The position numbers were made by a program, and so were the translations under genes. Below the pieces are notes generated by a model, which saw nothing but the letters and a program-made list of their open reading frames with translations, did not search any database and was not told where the DNA came from. This document shows, one piece after another, positions 34,850-46,120 of a stretch of DNA of 64,000 nucleotides. Origin of the DNA: Balaenoptera acutorostrata (taxonomy: Eukaryota; Chordata; Mammalia; Artiodactyla; Balaenopteridae); NCBI RefSeq assembly GCF_949987535.1, contig NC_080077.1, positions 40,876,561 through 40,940,560 on the forward strand. The letters run 5' to 3'. The first letter of the stretch is position 1. Every line of letters starts with the position of its first letter.

Positions 34850-35480
34850 CTGCCTCCCCTCTCTCCTGCTAATCTATGCTCCGTGGCCAAGTCTTTTTCT
34901 AAAACACAATCTATCTAATCATCTCTTGCTCTCCAGTGCTCAGAAGAAAGTCTAAACGTACTTGCAATCAAATGAAATGACCTTCGCCGCCTGTCTCCAG
35001 ACTGCATGCCTCTTCCCCTCTCTTTTCAATAATATTGTCTATGCACGATTCAAAACTGCTTACTAGTCCTCACACACCTCTCACACCACACAACTTTATT
35101 CTCTTGCTCAAGTGTGTCACTCTGCTACAAGGACTTTCCTTCCCTTATAGGTCTAGCAAATTCCTATCCAGCATTCAAAACCCCCGTCAAGGGGAGTTCC
35201 CTGGTGGTCTAGTGGTTAGGATTCGGAGCTCTCACTGCTGTAACCCAGGTTCAATCCATGGTTGGGAAACTGAGATCCCACTAAAAACCCAGTCAAAAAT
35301 CAACTTCAGTGAATATCACCCCTCTCCTCTGAAAGAATGAAGAGGTTCGTCCTGTGTTCCTTTCTGCGTGTCTACTGTACTCCGGTCTTTTATTGTGTCT
35401 CCATCTCTTCCTTCAAATTTTATGTTCCTTGAAAGCAGGAACCCAGGCCTAGAAGGATGCCTCTTGCTTGGGAAACATAA
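34850..35480 (+). mobile_element. L2 segment interrupted by a short SINE
   Basis: A long run of L2-like landmarks: 'ttctcttgctcaagtgtgtc', 'caaggactttccttccctta', 'attcctatccagcattcaaa', then after the SINE 'cccctctcctctgaaagaat' and 'tgttccttgaaagcaggaac'. Collinear once 35191-35283 is removed. Confidence 0.65.
35191..35283 (+). mobile_element. Short CHR-type SINE
   Basis: 'gttccctggtggtctagtgg', 'ctctcactgctgtaacccag', 'gttcaatccatggttgggaa' and 'ctgagatcccact'. Imperfect TSD 'aaaacccccgtcaa' versus 'aaaacccagtcaaa'. Minimal A tail. Confidence 0.88.
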
Positions 35481-35521
35481 ACATTTGATGAGTTGATTGT
35501 CTTTAAAACTGCTTTATTCAG

Positions 35522-35846
35522 GGACTTCCCTGGGGGCGCAGTGGTTAAGAATCTCTTTGCCAATGCAGGGGACACAGGTTCGAGCCCTGGTCCGGGAAGA
35601 TCCCACATGCCGCAGAGCAACTAAGCCCGTGCGCCACAACTACTGAGCCTGTGCTCTAGAGCCCACAAGCCACACTACTGAAACCCGCGGGCCTACAGCC
35701 TGTGCTCTGCAACAAGAGAAACCACCGCAATGAGAAGCCTGTGCACCACAACGAAGAGTAGCCCCCGCTCGCCTCAACTAGAGAGAGCCGGCTGCAGCAA
35801 TGAAGACCCAACGCAGCCGTAATTTAATTAATTAATTACTTTTTAA
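35522..35846 (+). mobile_element. Full-length long-form CHR SINE
   Basis: 'ggacttccctgggggcgcag', B box 'ggttcgagccctgg', long modules, and an 'aattaattaatt' tail. TSD 'aaaactgctttattcag' (35505-35521) versus 'aaaattgctttattcag' (35847-35863) has one mismatch. Confidence 0.95.
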
Positions 35847-36029
35847 AAAATTGCTTTATTCAGTCTGTTTCTATTTTAGCACTTTCTCTGGAAAATCTAT
35901 TCTATTCAGAAAAGGTCCTAGATGGGTACCCTGTGAGAGGTAGCTAAGCATTAGAAGGTAATCAAAAACAAACTGACGAAGTGTTGGGGAGAATTACTCG
36001 CTTCAAAAGCAAAATTAAGTTTCTAAGCC

Positions 36030-36350
36030 TATCTTAGATGAGAAGAAAATAAATCCCAGAGCCAAGGCCTTCAAAGCCTGACAGATGAGTTTTGCTGCTG
36101 TGAGGTGTTAAAGGCTTAACTTCTCCGCTTCCAGGCTTAACTTCTCCGCTTCCAAACGTCTCTGCTCTCAAGACCTTTTTCTGTTTCTTGGGAAATTCTA
36201 AACATATTACCACGGCCTTTTCAATGCGAGGGTCTGTTTCCTGTAATTCCGCGCCTCCTTTCAATTCAGATCAAACGGAATTCGACAGAAGTGGATCCAC
36301 GACTCTTTCTCAAGCTAATGTTAATTATAACTTTAGTGGATGCGTTGTAG
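36030..36350. other. CpG-retaining pocket of unknown role
   Basis: About a dozen CpGs occur within roughly 300 bp of otherwise CpG-poor, AT-rich DNA ('ttccgcgcctcc', 'aaacggaattcgac', 'tgcgaggg'). No repeat is recognised. It overlaps a minus frame (36034-36264) and a plus frame (36188-36409), neither with a known domain. It could be a regulatory element or the relic of a GC-rich insertion. Confidence 0.3.
36112..36153. repeat. Perfect 21-bp tandem duplication
   Basis: aggcttaacttctccgcttcc is repeated exactly at 36112-36132 and 36133-36153. The period is a multiple of three, so it keeps the minus frame open and produces a repeated SGEVKPG peptide. Confidence 0.95.
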
Positions 36351-36826
36351 CTTGTTCTCAGCCTATCTGGTTTTATGAGCAGACAAGGGCAAAGCTTCAA
36401 GGAGACTGAGCATTCTGCCTCTATTATTATGGTGTTTGCTTGTAATAATATATAGGAATTTTTTCTTCCCAGAAAATCGTCACATAATTATTTCTTATAT
36501 TGAAAGCATTAATCTTACCTAGAAGCTAACAATAAAAGTGTCTCTTTATTCACTTTTGCTATATTCTTTAGGTAATTTTTTAAAACTCAGATATTTTGTT
36601 CTGACATATTTAATGTGAAATTTGCTACCTTAAAAATATAATATTTGAACAATTTACTGTTGTGTGAAAGGCTTTAACCATCTCTGAACCAAAAATCTTG
36701 AAAATAATATGTGATAACTAAGTGAACACCATTGACCTTCAGTGGTGGATACACATCACAAGCGTCAACATACCTACTGTTTCCTTAAACAAGAGTTTGC
36801 AAAGAGGCGGGTGACTCAGTTGGGTG

Positions 36827-36912
36827 TACCAGATAAAATACAAGTAAACAGATAAACAAATTCAAATTTAATGGGAAGTCCTGTATTTTTACTTGCTGGA
36901 CCTGGCAACTCT
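36827..36912. mobile_element. Palindromic medium-reiterated repeat fragment
   Basis: 'accagataaaatacaagtaa', 'gataaacaaattcaaattta', 'agtcctgtatttttacttgc' and 'ggacctggcaact' are arms of a familiar mammalian repeat whose two ends are near reverse complements. Name not assigned. Confidence 0.5.
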
Positions 36913-39900
36913 AAATGTAGGCTGGTTTTATTTAGTAAATACACTGTTTTTAAAAATCCAGTTATCTTTTCTTTTTTAATAGGAAGATTTGGCAACATTG
37001 GGCTCACATTTTTGCATTAGATCAGCTGGAGCCGAGTATGCATTGCCCATTCTAGAGGTGATCCTTTGCTCTCTAGCTCAATGCAGTCACCACCTGGCCC
37101 ACTCCTGATCCCTGGATCCTACAGGCATTAGTTTTTGACACTGGTCCAATCCACTCTCTATGTTTACAAACCGTGTAGTTGCATATACCTACCAGCTGCA
37201 CCCAGACTGTGCCCAAATTCCAGCTGAGAAGCACGTAATTTTCATAGAATTGCGCACATTTGTACTGATTATGCATTGTTGTATCCTATCATACGTGCCT
37301 CAAATATACAAGTTATTTTTCAGATACTCTACAGTTATTGCTTTCTTTTCCAGCCCACCAGTCAGTTCAGCCTCAGCCCTAAGCATTTTAGGTGACATAC
37401 AAAGCTACAGTGGAAAAGCAGTGATTTTAAATGAGAACAGTGAGTATTTTAATCCCTGTTCAATACCTAAAATAATCATATGACTTTAAAAGTTTATTTA
37501 ATCTTTCAACATATCAATTTTCCCATCTGAAATAAATATAGAGGTTGGACAAAATGACTATTGCTTTAAGTATATATTACTGTTAATAATTGATGACTCC
37601 ATGAAGTTAGTTTATAGTCAAGGCTTTCTGAAACTCTAGAATCAGAACATCAACTCCTGAGGCAAACAGTTAAGTAAGTTTCTCATATTACTGTAAAGTT
37701 TTATGACATTAGAAAACATTTATCTATTGTCAGACTTGCATAGCATCACTGCAGATTGCTAGGAAACCGTAAATGTTTTTACAAGCATAAAGCCTTCACT
37801 TTTTCCTACTGCTATCTACTGCAAAAAAAGTTTGCACAGCTACTGGTCCAAACATACTCCTTCTATTGACTCAGAGTAACAGATATAGCCTTTAAAGATC
37901 TAAGTTGAAGAAAAGAAAAAACTGCTTATTACCATTTAATCCACGGAGGGAGGGGACAGTATAAACAAATCTCAAATTTCAATAATGGCCTTGAAGAGCT
38001 ATTCCTAGCAGAGCTTTGGTTGATGCAGATCTACCGGACACACTGGACTTTAAAAAACAGGGAGGTGAAACTGTCTTCCAGGTTGTAGAGACAAGACCAC
38101 ACCTGAATACACCCAATCTCTATGAAAGAATTAAGTACCTACTTCATCATAAAAACCTGCCTTTATGCAAACTAACCAGATTGCCTCAACTGTAAATGAA
38201 TGCAATTAACACTTTCTCAATAGATGCATTTATCTCCCCCAACAGCTTTTTCTAGGTTCCTGTAATCATAAGTCATTGCTTTGCAAAAAGGTAAACATCA
38301 TTCCTACCCTTATTCCCACAATTAACTTCCAAATTTAAATTATTCTGTTGTAAAACCTGAAGAACGAGCCAGACAAATGGTATCCTGGAGAGAGAATTGG
38401 TTAGCCATGGGACCAGGAAAATTATTCTAAAGTTTATTAAATTGTTATCTTTAAAAAATTATAATAATCCATTGTTATATTTAGTAATTACATAGAATTA
38501 AAATGAACCAAAGGAATTAAAGTGAAATGAAAGAGCACAATAGGAAGATGTGATAAAAATTTGCAAAAAATTCAGATTTGGCAGTGACTCTACTCATTCT
38601 GCCTATTATTTAGTTTAAAAAATGTAGCAGAAAACAAAATATCCAGGCTATTAGGTTCTTAAAGTAGATTATATGAGCAACTTTAAATATTAACCATATC
38701 TCTACAAAGCTGCATAGATAAAATTTTAGTTATGATGTTATTTTGAAACTAATTTTTAAAAAGGCATTAATGCAGGTATCTACTGGAAATAATGTAAAAT
38801 TATTCAGAAACAAAAGAGCATTCTAAACTTAAGCTTAATCTACTTCATCTCTATTTAATATATGTTTGACCACTCACTGATGAAACATAATAAGCAAATA
38901 AAAAATTTATCATCTCAGTAGAATAAAGATGCCATGTCAATGCACTGCCATTTCATGGTTAGTGTATCAACAAGTAAGTAAATGTTAACAATACTTTACG
39001 TTGTGTTTTTATATCTGGTAGTAGGCCCAGAAATGCCTTACAAAGATAGCGAAAATACTAACTAATAAAAGTTAGGGGGAAAAAAATGTTGGAACAGGTT
39101 AGAGCAACCCAAGTAAGAGGATAGTTTAACAAGGATGCTAGAAGTTCTATACACCTTATATGCTATGGAGGTATAGAGCCTCTAGCATACAAAGGGCAGT
39201 ACTTAAAAAATAAATAAATAAATAAAAAGCCTTTGTATGATGCTTAACAAAGAACCTTTTTGACCTCTTTTATTCTGGAAAAAAAATGAGAATAAAAATT
39301 GTGGTTGTTTTGAAATTAAATATATACACATTCTCAGAACAGTACTTGGCACAGAGCAAAAAATTAAAAAATACTACCGGTAACTATTACAATTTTGGTT
39401 TATGGGAAGATAATGGCAGAAGGAAAAGGCAGATGAGAAAAAATTCTTTTTCCATGAAAATCTCTTTCATAGCACACTATGTTCTACGTTAGATGGAAAT
39501 AATATTGTCTTTCAGAGCACCTCAATGGCAAGTGATGATTCTGACCTTTTTTAAGTTTGATAGAGAAAATGAGATGAGGCATTAAAAGAATACAAAGGTG
39601 AACGCACAAACACAATGAGAAATATAAAATGGCAAAATTTTCAGTCTTTCAATGGGGTTTTATAGACTTCATCGTCACAGGACTATACACCCATACTATT
39701 TTTTGTTAAATGTAAGAGTAGAAAAAAAATTTAAATATAGACATATTTAGCTGTGGGGCTCATTCATATGTAATTGTCTACTTTTTAACACCTTTCAAGC
39801 CACACAATTACACATTTCAGATATGGCTAGGAAGTAAAATATATAGCTTTGTCAATTTTTCTTTATTACATTGATGTGAGAAAATGAAGGGTTTTATTCA

Positions 39901-40374
39901 TGAGTGAAAATATTTACCATTGGGTCCCACCTTGTTTTAAATAGTGTGCAAAGAAGTGAAAATTCAAAGATACAAGGAGAGTGCTTATCCTCAATTAAAT
40001 CCCTTAATTTATAGAGAGCTAACCTGTCTTTATGTATCAAAGAACAGTAAATTGCATCTTCAGCAACCAGAATGACATTCTTTATGTTGAATATTGGAGA
40101 TGGCTCAGAAGAAAAGGCAAAAAAATAAATAAATAAATAAAATAAAACTATAGTTTACTAGGAGAGGGAAAATAGTTAAGAAAAAAAAAAAAAAAGGAAT
40201 CCAAGCTGGCAGGTATATTGAGAGTTGGAAATATAAAAGAGATAACAATTATATTATGTTTTTGATCATGATGCTTATTAAACATTAGTGTTTAAAAAGA
40301 AAAATTAAAATCTCAGTTTCCTAACTTTGGAAAATAAATGATGAGAAATACGATATGAAATGTCCAGAGAAGTC
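36913..40374. other. Unassigned AT-rich DNA
   Basis: About 3.4 kb with no gene. Simple sequence includes (AAAT)n at about 39206-39226 and 40117-40146 and an A run at about 40180-40195; none has a SINE body attached. The 107-codon frame at 37160-37483 is unsupported. Confidence 0.45.
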
Positions 40375-40418
40375 AAGAGATTAGAATCAAAAAAAAAAAA
40401 AAAAAGAGATTAGAATCA
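40375..40418 (+). mobile_element. Poly(A)-only insertion flanked by 15-bp direct repeats
   Basis: aagagattagaatca occurs exactly at 40375-40389 and 40404-40418 with only A residues (40390-40403) between. This is the outline of a retrotransposition product with TSD and poly(A) tail but no body. A local tandem duplication followed by A-tract expansion would look the same. Confidence 0.6.
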
Positions 40419-40782
40419 GACCAAAGGATGTGTTCTGAAATAGCATACTAGGCTTCACCCAGTAATTCATGTTGAACAGTAGAATGAAGTGAGATCATCT
40501 TGGTAATTAACAATGGTGGGGCAGGAAGAATAGGCATAGTTCCTACATGAGTAACAAATGCTAAGTGTGTGATATAGTTACCAGTCTGTGATATAATAAG
40601 AAAATTGTAAAGTTTAAAACTAATAGAAGTTACACATTAAAGGTGCTGTTCTTGTAGAAATGGCAAAGGAGGAAGTCAATTAAGTAACATTTAATTGCAT
40701 ATATTTGTTTCTAGAGTTTCAACAGCAAAACACTGGTTAAAGATTTGATCAGTTACGTAAATGTATAAGGATTTCGCTAGTA

Positions 40783-41796
40783 CAGTAGTCTTCTCCCCTT
40801 ATCCATGGGGGATATGTTCCAAGACCCCCCAGTGGATGTCTGAAACTGAGGATAGTACCAAACCCTATATATACTACTTTTTTTCCTATACATACATATC
40901 TATGATAAAGTTTAATTTATAAGTTAGGCACAGGGTTCCTGGTGGCACAGTGGTTAAGAATCCGCCTGCCAATGCAGGGGACACGGGTTGGAGCCCTGGT
41001 CCAGGAAGATCCCACATGTCGCGGAGGAACTAAACCCATGCGCCACAGCTACTGAGCCTGCACTCTAGAGCCCACAAGCCACAACTACTGAGCCCACGTG
41101 CCACAACTACTGAAGCCCGTGCACCTAGAGCCCGTGTTCCACAATAAAAGAAACCACTGCAATAAGAAGCCTGCGCACCACCAAGAAGAGTAGCCCCCAC
41201 TCACTGCAACTAGAGAAAGCCCATATGCAGCAACAGACACCCAACACAGCCAAAAATAAATAGATAAAATAAACAAATTTATTTTAAAAAATTAGGCACA
41301 ATAAGAGATTAACAAGTTATAATAAAATAGATAACTATAACACCGTACTGTAATAAAAGTTATGTGAACATGGCCTTTCTCTCTCTCAAAACATCTGATT
41401 GTACTGTACTAACCCTTCTTCTTGTGATGATGTGAGATGATAAAATGCCTACCTGATGAAATGAGGTGAGGTGAATGATGTAGACATCATGATGTAGCAC
41501 TGGACATACTGACCTTCTGACAATATGTCAGGAGGATCATTAGCTTCAGGTGATTCCCGGATCATTAAGCCTTGATGATGTCAATGGTTGAACATCAGGA
41601 GCAGATGATGTGATGCCTGGGAATCCTGGGAAGGACAGAGCAGGAGGGCAAAAGATTTCATTGTGCTACTCAGAACAATTTAAAACCCACGAACTGTTTA
41701 CTTCTGGAATTTTCTATTTAATATTTTGGGACCAAGACTGACCTAGGGTCCCAAACTGAAACCAAGGAAAGTGAAACTGCAGAGGAGGCACTACTG
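40783..41796. mobile_element. Complete non-autonomous Tigger-type DNA transposon (nested SINE inside)
   Basis: Termini CAGTAGT... (40783) and ...ACTACTG (41796) are inverted repeats flanked by TA on both sides (40781-40782, 41797-41798), the target of pogo/Tigger transposases. Internal landmarks include 'ccatgggggatatgttccaa', 'cttgtgatgatgtgagatga' and 'ttctatttaatattttggga'. No transposase frame. Without the SINE and one TSD copy the element is about 646 bp. Confidence 0.88.
40934..41288 (+). mobile_element. Long-form CHR SINE nested in the Tigger element
   Basis: 'ggttcctggtggcacagtgg' head, 'ggacacgggttggagccctg' B-box region (one change from consensus), long module body, and an A-rich tail. 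TSD aagttaggcacag (40921-40933) versus aaattaggcacaa (41289-41301), both part of the interrupted Tigger sequence. Confidence 0.95.
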
Positions 41797-41798
41797 TA

Positions 41799-43827
41799 AA
41801 GGTTGTCTCCCTGCAAGGGGGTTGTATTACTTTAATTAGACCTTCATATTCTAGAGTCTGAGCCTAGAAATCATGGATGAATTTAAAATTGAGAAGTCAA
41901 AGATGACTGGATTAGCTAACTCAAAAGAGACCGAGGTATAGCTTCAGGGCTAATGTATTTTTGTATTATTTATATTTTGGAACCTGTAAATATGTGTGGC
42001 ATAGCTATATTCTTTTCATGTAGACTGGTCTCCATGGAAAGTCAGTTTATGATTAGATAGTCGAACATGAAGGGGGAATTGGTTATGTAACTGAAATATC
42101 TAGTGTCAGTAAGTTCCAAGAGTCTGAGGCCTACATCTGCACCAAATGGATGGGATACCTGCCTCAAGACTTTCACTAGATACATGTCAATGTCTGACTC
42201 GCTGCAATTTTATTTTCTGTTTTCTAGTTAAATATCTTTTCAGTTTGAGCTTTCCATACATTTTACAATTGATTATATTTGAGTTTACTAAACATTCCAG
42301 TGAGATTACACCCAGAATGCTATGTTAATATATTGGGTGTTTCCAAAGTCTTTAGTTAAAAATTTAAAGCAACTTTTGGTTACTCTCATAGATAACTAAT
42401 CTTACTGAAGAATTATAGATTTTACTAGTTTAACTCTCAGAAGTCATCTTCTTCCCTAATTTCCAAGTGCTTGAGTAGCACACATTCTAGGTTCTACTTA
42501 CAAACTTTATTTTTGGTTGCAAAACAAGTTCTCAATTTGATTGGGAAAAAAAAAGTATACATTTTTTCTTATTTAGTTAATGAGATTATGTTATGTTTTG
42601 CATTCTACTCCAAAAAAATCCTTCTGTCTCCCAAATCAATGTATATACATACTGTGAAGCAGTAAGAATGTAAATATTACTGACTAAAATGATATCCATC
42701 CATGGAGTAGATAGTGGTGCCATTCATGACCTACAGAACTCCAGCTAAGGAACAGTTTGGGGGAGTGTCATTAATCCTATCCTGAATGTGTTGTGTTTTG
42801 CATTCCTTTGAGACATCCAAGTATTTTCCAGAAGACAGTTCTGAGCCCCAAGGAGGGAACTGTTGATAGTGACATATGCTTCCCAAGGACCAAGCAAGGA
42901 TAGAAAACTGTTCCTTCGTTATGACAATTTATGTCATCGATGATCACATGAGAATGGTTTTTCTTGAACAGGCAGTGGATTTCAGTGGGTGGAAGAGTAA
43001 ATGGGACACGTTTAAATGGAGTAGAGAGGAGAGTCTTTTAAGAAGTTTGGCTGTGAAGGGGAGGAAAAAAGAGACAGAGGCTGAGGTGAGAAAGGTTATT
43101 TTTTGTTTTCTTTGTTTTGTGTTCTTTATGGGAGAGACTTGGGCATGTTTGAATGCTGAATGAAAGCCTAAAGAAAACATACTGAAGATACTGTAGATTG
43201 TATCTTAAAATATTAACATTACAAATATTTGTACAGAGACTAAACAAATTGATGTCATTTTATGCATTACCCAAATCTAAAACAAAATCATGTGATGTTT
43301 TCTAAGAGGGATTTTTTTAAAAAAAACAAAAAAGACAAAACCAAACCAAACCAAAGCAGCAAGCGTGATAAACTCAGGAGGGGCACATGGACTCCAGGTG
43401 TCATGGTTGGGGTTGTTTCATTGTGTCAGGGCAGCTCTCTGCACCATTCCCACACACGATGGTGCTTCTCTGGGTATGTGGTGCTCGCTGAGCATCCAGG
43501 AAAAGTCAGGAGCAGAGCTCCGCACTGGCTGTGGAAGTGGACTACACGTCAGTTTGGTCTATGTACCCAGATGATTTTCATCCACCTTGTGTAGTCATCC
43601 AAAGAAGCCTTTGATAATCAACACTGCTGTATATTATATACAAAAGATGTTAAGAAAGTAAATCCTAAGAGTTCTCATCACAAAGAAAAAAATTTTTTTC
43701 TGTTTCTTTAATGTTGTGAGGTGAGACGACAGATGTTCACTGAACTTACTGTGGTCATCATTTCATGATGTACGTAAGTTCAAACCATTATGCTGAACAC
43801 CTTAAACTTACACGGTGCTGTGTCAAT
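41799..43827. other. Unassigned non-coding DNA
   Basis: No supported gene. A possible small DNA-element end lies near 42332-42350 ('attgggtgtttccaaagtct'), unconfirmed. A run of CCAAA units occurs at 43340-43355. Frames at 42876-43163 and 43262-43594 show no domain. Confidence 0.4.
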
Positions 43828-44039
43828 TTTTTAAATATTTATTTATTTATTTATTTATTTGGCTGCATCGGGTCTTAGTTGCAGCATGCAGAATCCTTAG
43901 CTGCAGCATGTGAACCCTTAGTTGCAGCATGTGAACTCTTAGTTGCAGCATGTGGGATCTAGTTCCCTGACCAGGGATCGAACCCAGGCCCCCTGCATTG
44001 GGAGCACTGAGTCTTAACCACTGGACCACCAGGGAAGTC
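43828..44039 (-). mobile_element. CHR-type SINE with four tandem internal units
   Basis: (TTTA)n tail, 'ggctgcatcgggtcttagtt', then four copies of a 21-22 bp unit starting 'ttagttgcagcatg' (starts at 43875, 43897, 43918, 43939), then 'gggatctagttccctgacca' and the 5' head 'ccactggaccaccagggaag'. Imperfect TSD 'tgtcaatt' / 'tgttaatt'. The repetitive antisense frame at 43847-44029 is an artefact of the units. Confidence 0.93.
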
Positions 44040-44303
44040 CTGTTAATTATATCTTAATAAAACAGAAGAAAAAAAAAGTTAAAGAGAATAAGTGACAGAA
44101 AAAAAACAAAAACAGAAACAAAGAAACCTTTGACTTTGACTTCATGCCTTCAGTTTTCTAAGGAACAGCTACCTATGTTTAAAGTTTGGAACTCAGGTAT
44201 ATGAAGATGCAAAAGGCAGCAGAATTCAAGAACAGCTAACTCCAAGTCATATTATAGCTTTGGAAAAAGAAATCATGCAAAAACTTTAAAAAGAAAGCAT
44301 TAG

Positions 44304-44606
44304 GGGCTTCCCTGGTCACTCAGTGTTTAAGAATCCTCCTGCCAATGAAGGGCGCACGGGTTTGAGCCCTGGTCCGGGAGGATCCCTCATGCCGCGGAGC
44401 AACTAAGCCCATGTGCCACAACTATTGAGCCTGCGCTCTAGAGCCCACAAGCCACAACTACTGAAGCCCGCACGCCTAGATCCTGTGCTCCCCAACAAGA
44501 GAAGCCACCACAGTGAGAAGCCCGCACACCACAATGAAGAGTAGCCACCTGTCGTTGCATCTAGAGAAAGCCCGTGCACAGCAACAAAGACCAATAAGGC
44601 CAAAAA

Positions 44607-44637
<31 letters not shown>

Positions 44638-44654
44638 AATAAAAAATTAAGAAA
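44304..44654 (+). mobile_element. Long-form CHR SINE
   Basis: 'ggcttccctggtcactcagt' head, 'cgggtttgagccctggtccg' B box, long body, (AAAT)n tail. TSD 'aaagaaagcattag' versus 'aaagaaagaattaa' is imperfect. Several changes from consensus suggest it is older than the CHR-2-like copies. Confidence 0.93.
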
Positions 44655-44667
44655 AAAGAAAGAATTA

Positions 44668-45892
44668 ATTAAAGAGAGAAGAGAGAGGGAGAGAGATAAC
44701 AATGTATGGAAAACCTTGCTCAGCTTATAACATATTTATGTTTGAAAGCTTTCAAAAGGCTAAGGATGGCTCATCATAGGCAAAGCTGATGACTGTAAGT
44801 GAAAACTGAAAAAATCTGCCCAGTCCCCAAAATAAGTATATATTCAACTTACTAAAGATAATATAATTCATTATGATAGTGGAATGAAACCTTCGGAAGA
44901 ATAATTGCAGTTGGCTGCAATGATCATATAAATTGCAAAATGAAACACCAAAGAAAAGGTGACACTGGGGTGTTAAAATATAAGACTGAGTAATGTTCAT
45001 AGCGGGTAGGATCAAGAAACCAATCAGGTTTCAACACCTGAGTCTGTTGTAAAATTAGAAATAATAAAGTTGGTAAATTTTTATATTTAATTATTCAATT
45101 CCCTTTTCTTTAGCCATAAACTTCAGCCATTTTAACACATTTTGTATCAATATCTTGTTTTGGGAAACCCAAATAGTATAAGTACATGCTAAATTTATTT
45201 TGTGTTTCAGAACTACTTAGGATCGAATATAACAGTGAATCATTTTAACTTTTGATAAAAGTAAATCAGACTGTGATCTTTGTTTATACTAGATGACTTA
45301 CATAGAAAAATTATTCTTATTTCCTTATATTATGGAAGCAGGAGTTTGTGTTCCTAAATTGACTCAAATTGTAGAAGCCACAGTGTTCTATAATATGATT
45401 GTATAATTTTAAAAAACACAGGCAGACTAATCTAGGTAAATTCTACCTCTTACATATAATTCATATTATATTCAGAGTTGATGGTTGTACATGTGATTGC
45501 TGGTTTCTGTTGCAATACTTCGTAAAAGGAACTTAGACATCTACAAACTTTTTTCTCATTGTCTTTTCTTTTTCCTAAAGTAAAAATAAAAATTTAGGTG
45601 AAAATTGCAAACTTTGCTTGAAACAAAAACAGATAAACCTGAGAACATTCTTAGGATACCATTGATCCATTCCTCTTTAAGCTTAATGGAACAATTTGAT
45701 AGAAAAAAGATATACCTAATATATCTTAGCTAGACAGCTTACATATACTGTCTTAATTCTTATAGGGTACTTTTTGCTTATTGGTTGATTGACAAGTCAG
45801 AGATGATGCATGTTTCTTACAGAAAATTAGTTATGGTTCTTAGATAAGATTACCTATCAAGGAAAAGACATGTTTAAAGAGCAATTGCAAAT
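44668..45892. other. Unassigned AT-rich DNA
   Basis: No gene and no recognised repeat. A minus frame at 44752-45015 is unsupported. Confidence 0.45.
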
Positions 45893-45900
45893 TTCTAAAT

Positions 45901-46112
45901 CAGGGGTCCCCAACTCCCAGGCTGCGGACTAGCACCTGTTAGGAACTGGACCACACAGCAGGAGGTGAGCGGCAGGAAAACCGTCAAAGCTCCATCTGCC
46001 GCTCCCCATCGCTTGCATTACTGCCTGACCCATCCTGCACACCTCCAGGTCCGTGGAAAAATTGTCTTCCACAAAACTGGTCCCTGGTGCCAAAAAATGT
46101 TGGGGACCTCTG
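45901..46112. mobile_element. Complete non-autonomous hAT-type DNA transposon
   Basis: Termini 'caggggtccccaac' and 'gttggggacctctg' are inverted repeats, and the flanks 'ttctaaat' (45893-45900) and 'ctctaaat' (46113-46120) form an 8-bp TSD with one mismatch, as expected for hAT transposition. Internal sequence includes 'cacagcaggaggtgagcggc' and 'gtggaaaaattgtcttccac'. No transposase. Confidence 0.88.
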
Positions 46113-46120
46113 CTCTAAAT

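Noticed and set aside
42332..42352. Terminal motif of a mariner-like element
   Set aside because: The opposite terminus and a TA duplication could not be located.
43875..43960. CRISPR-like array of four short units
   Set aside because: The units are contiguous 21-22 bp tandem copies without spacers, inside a SINE.
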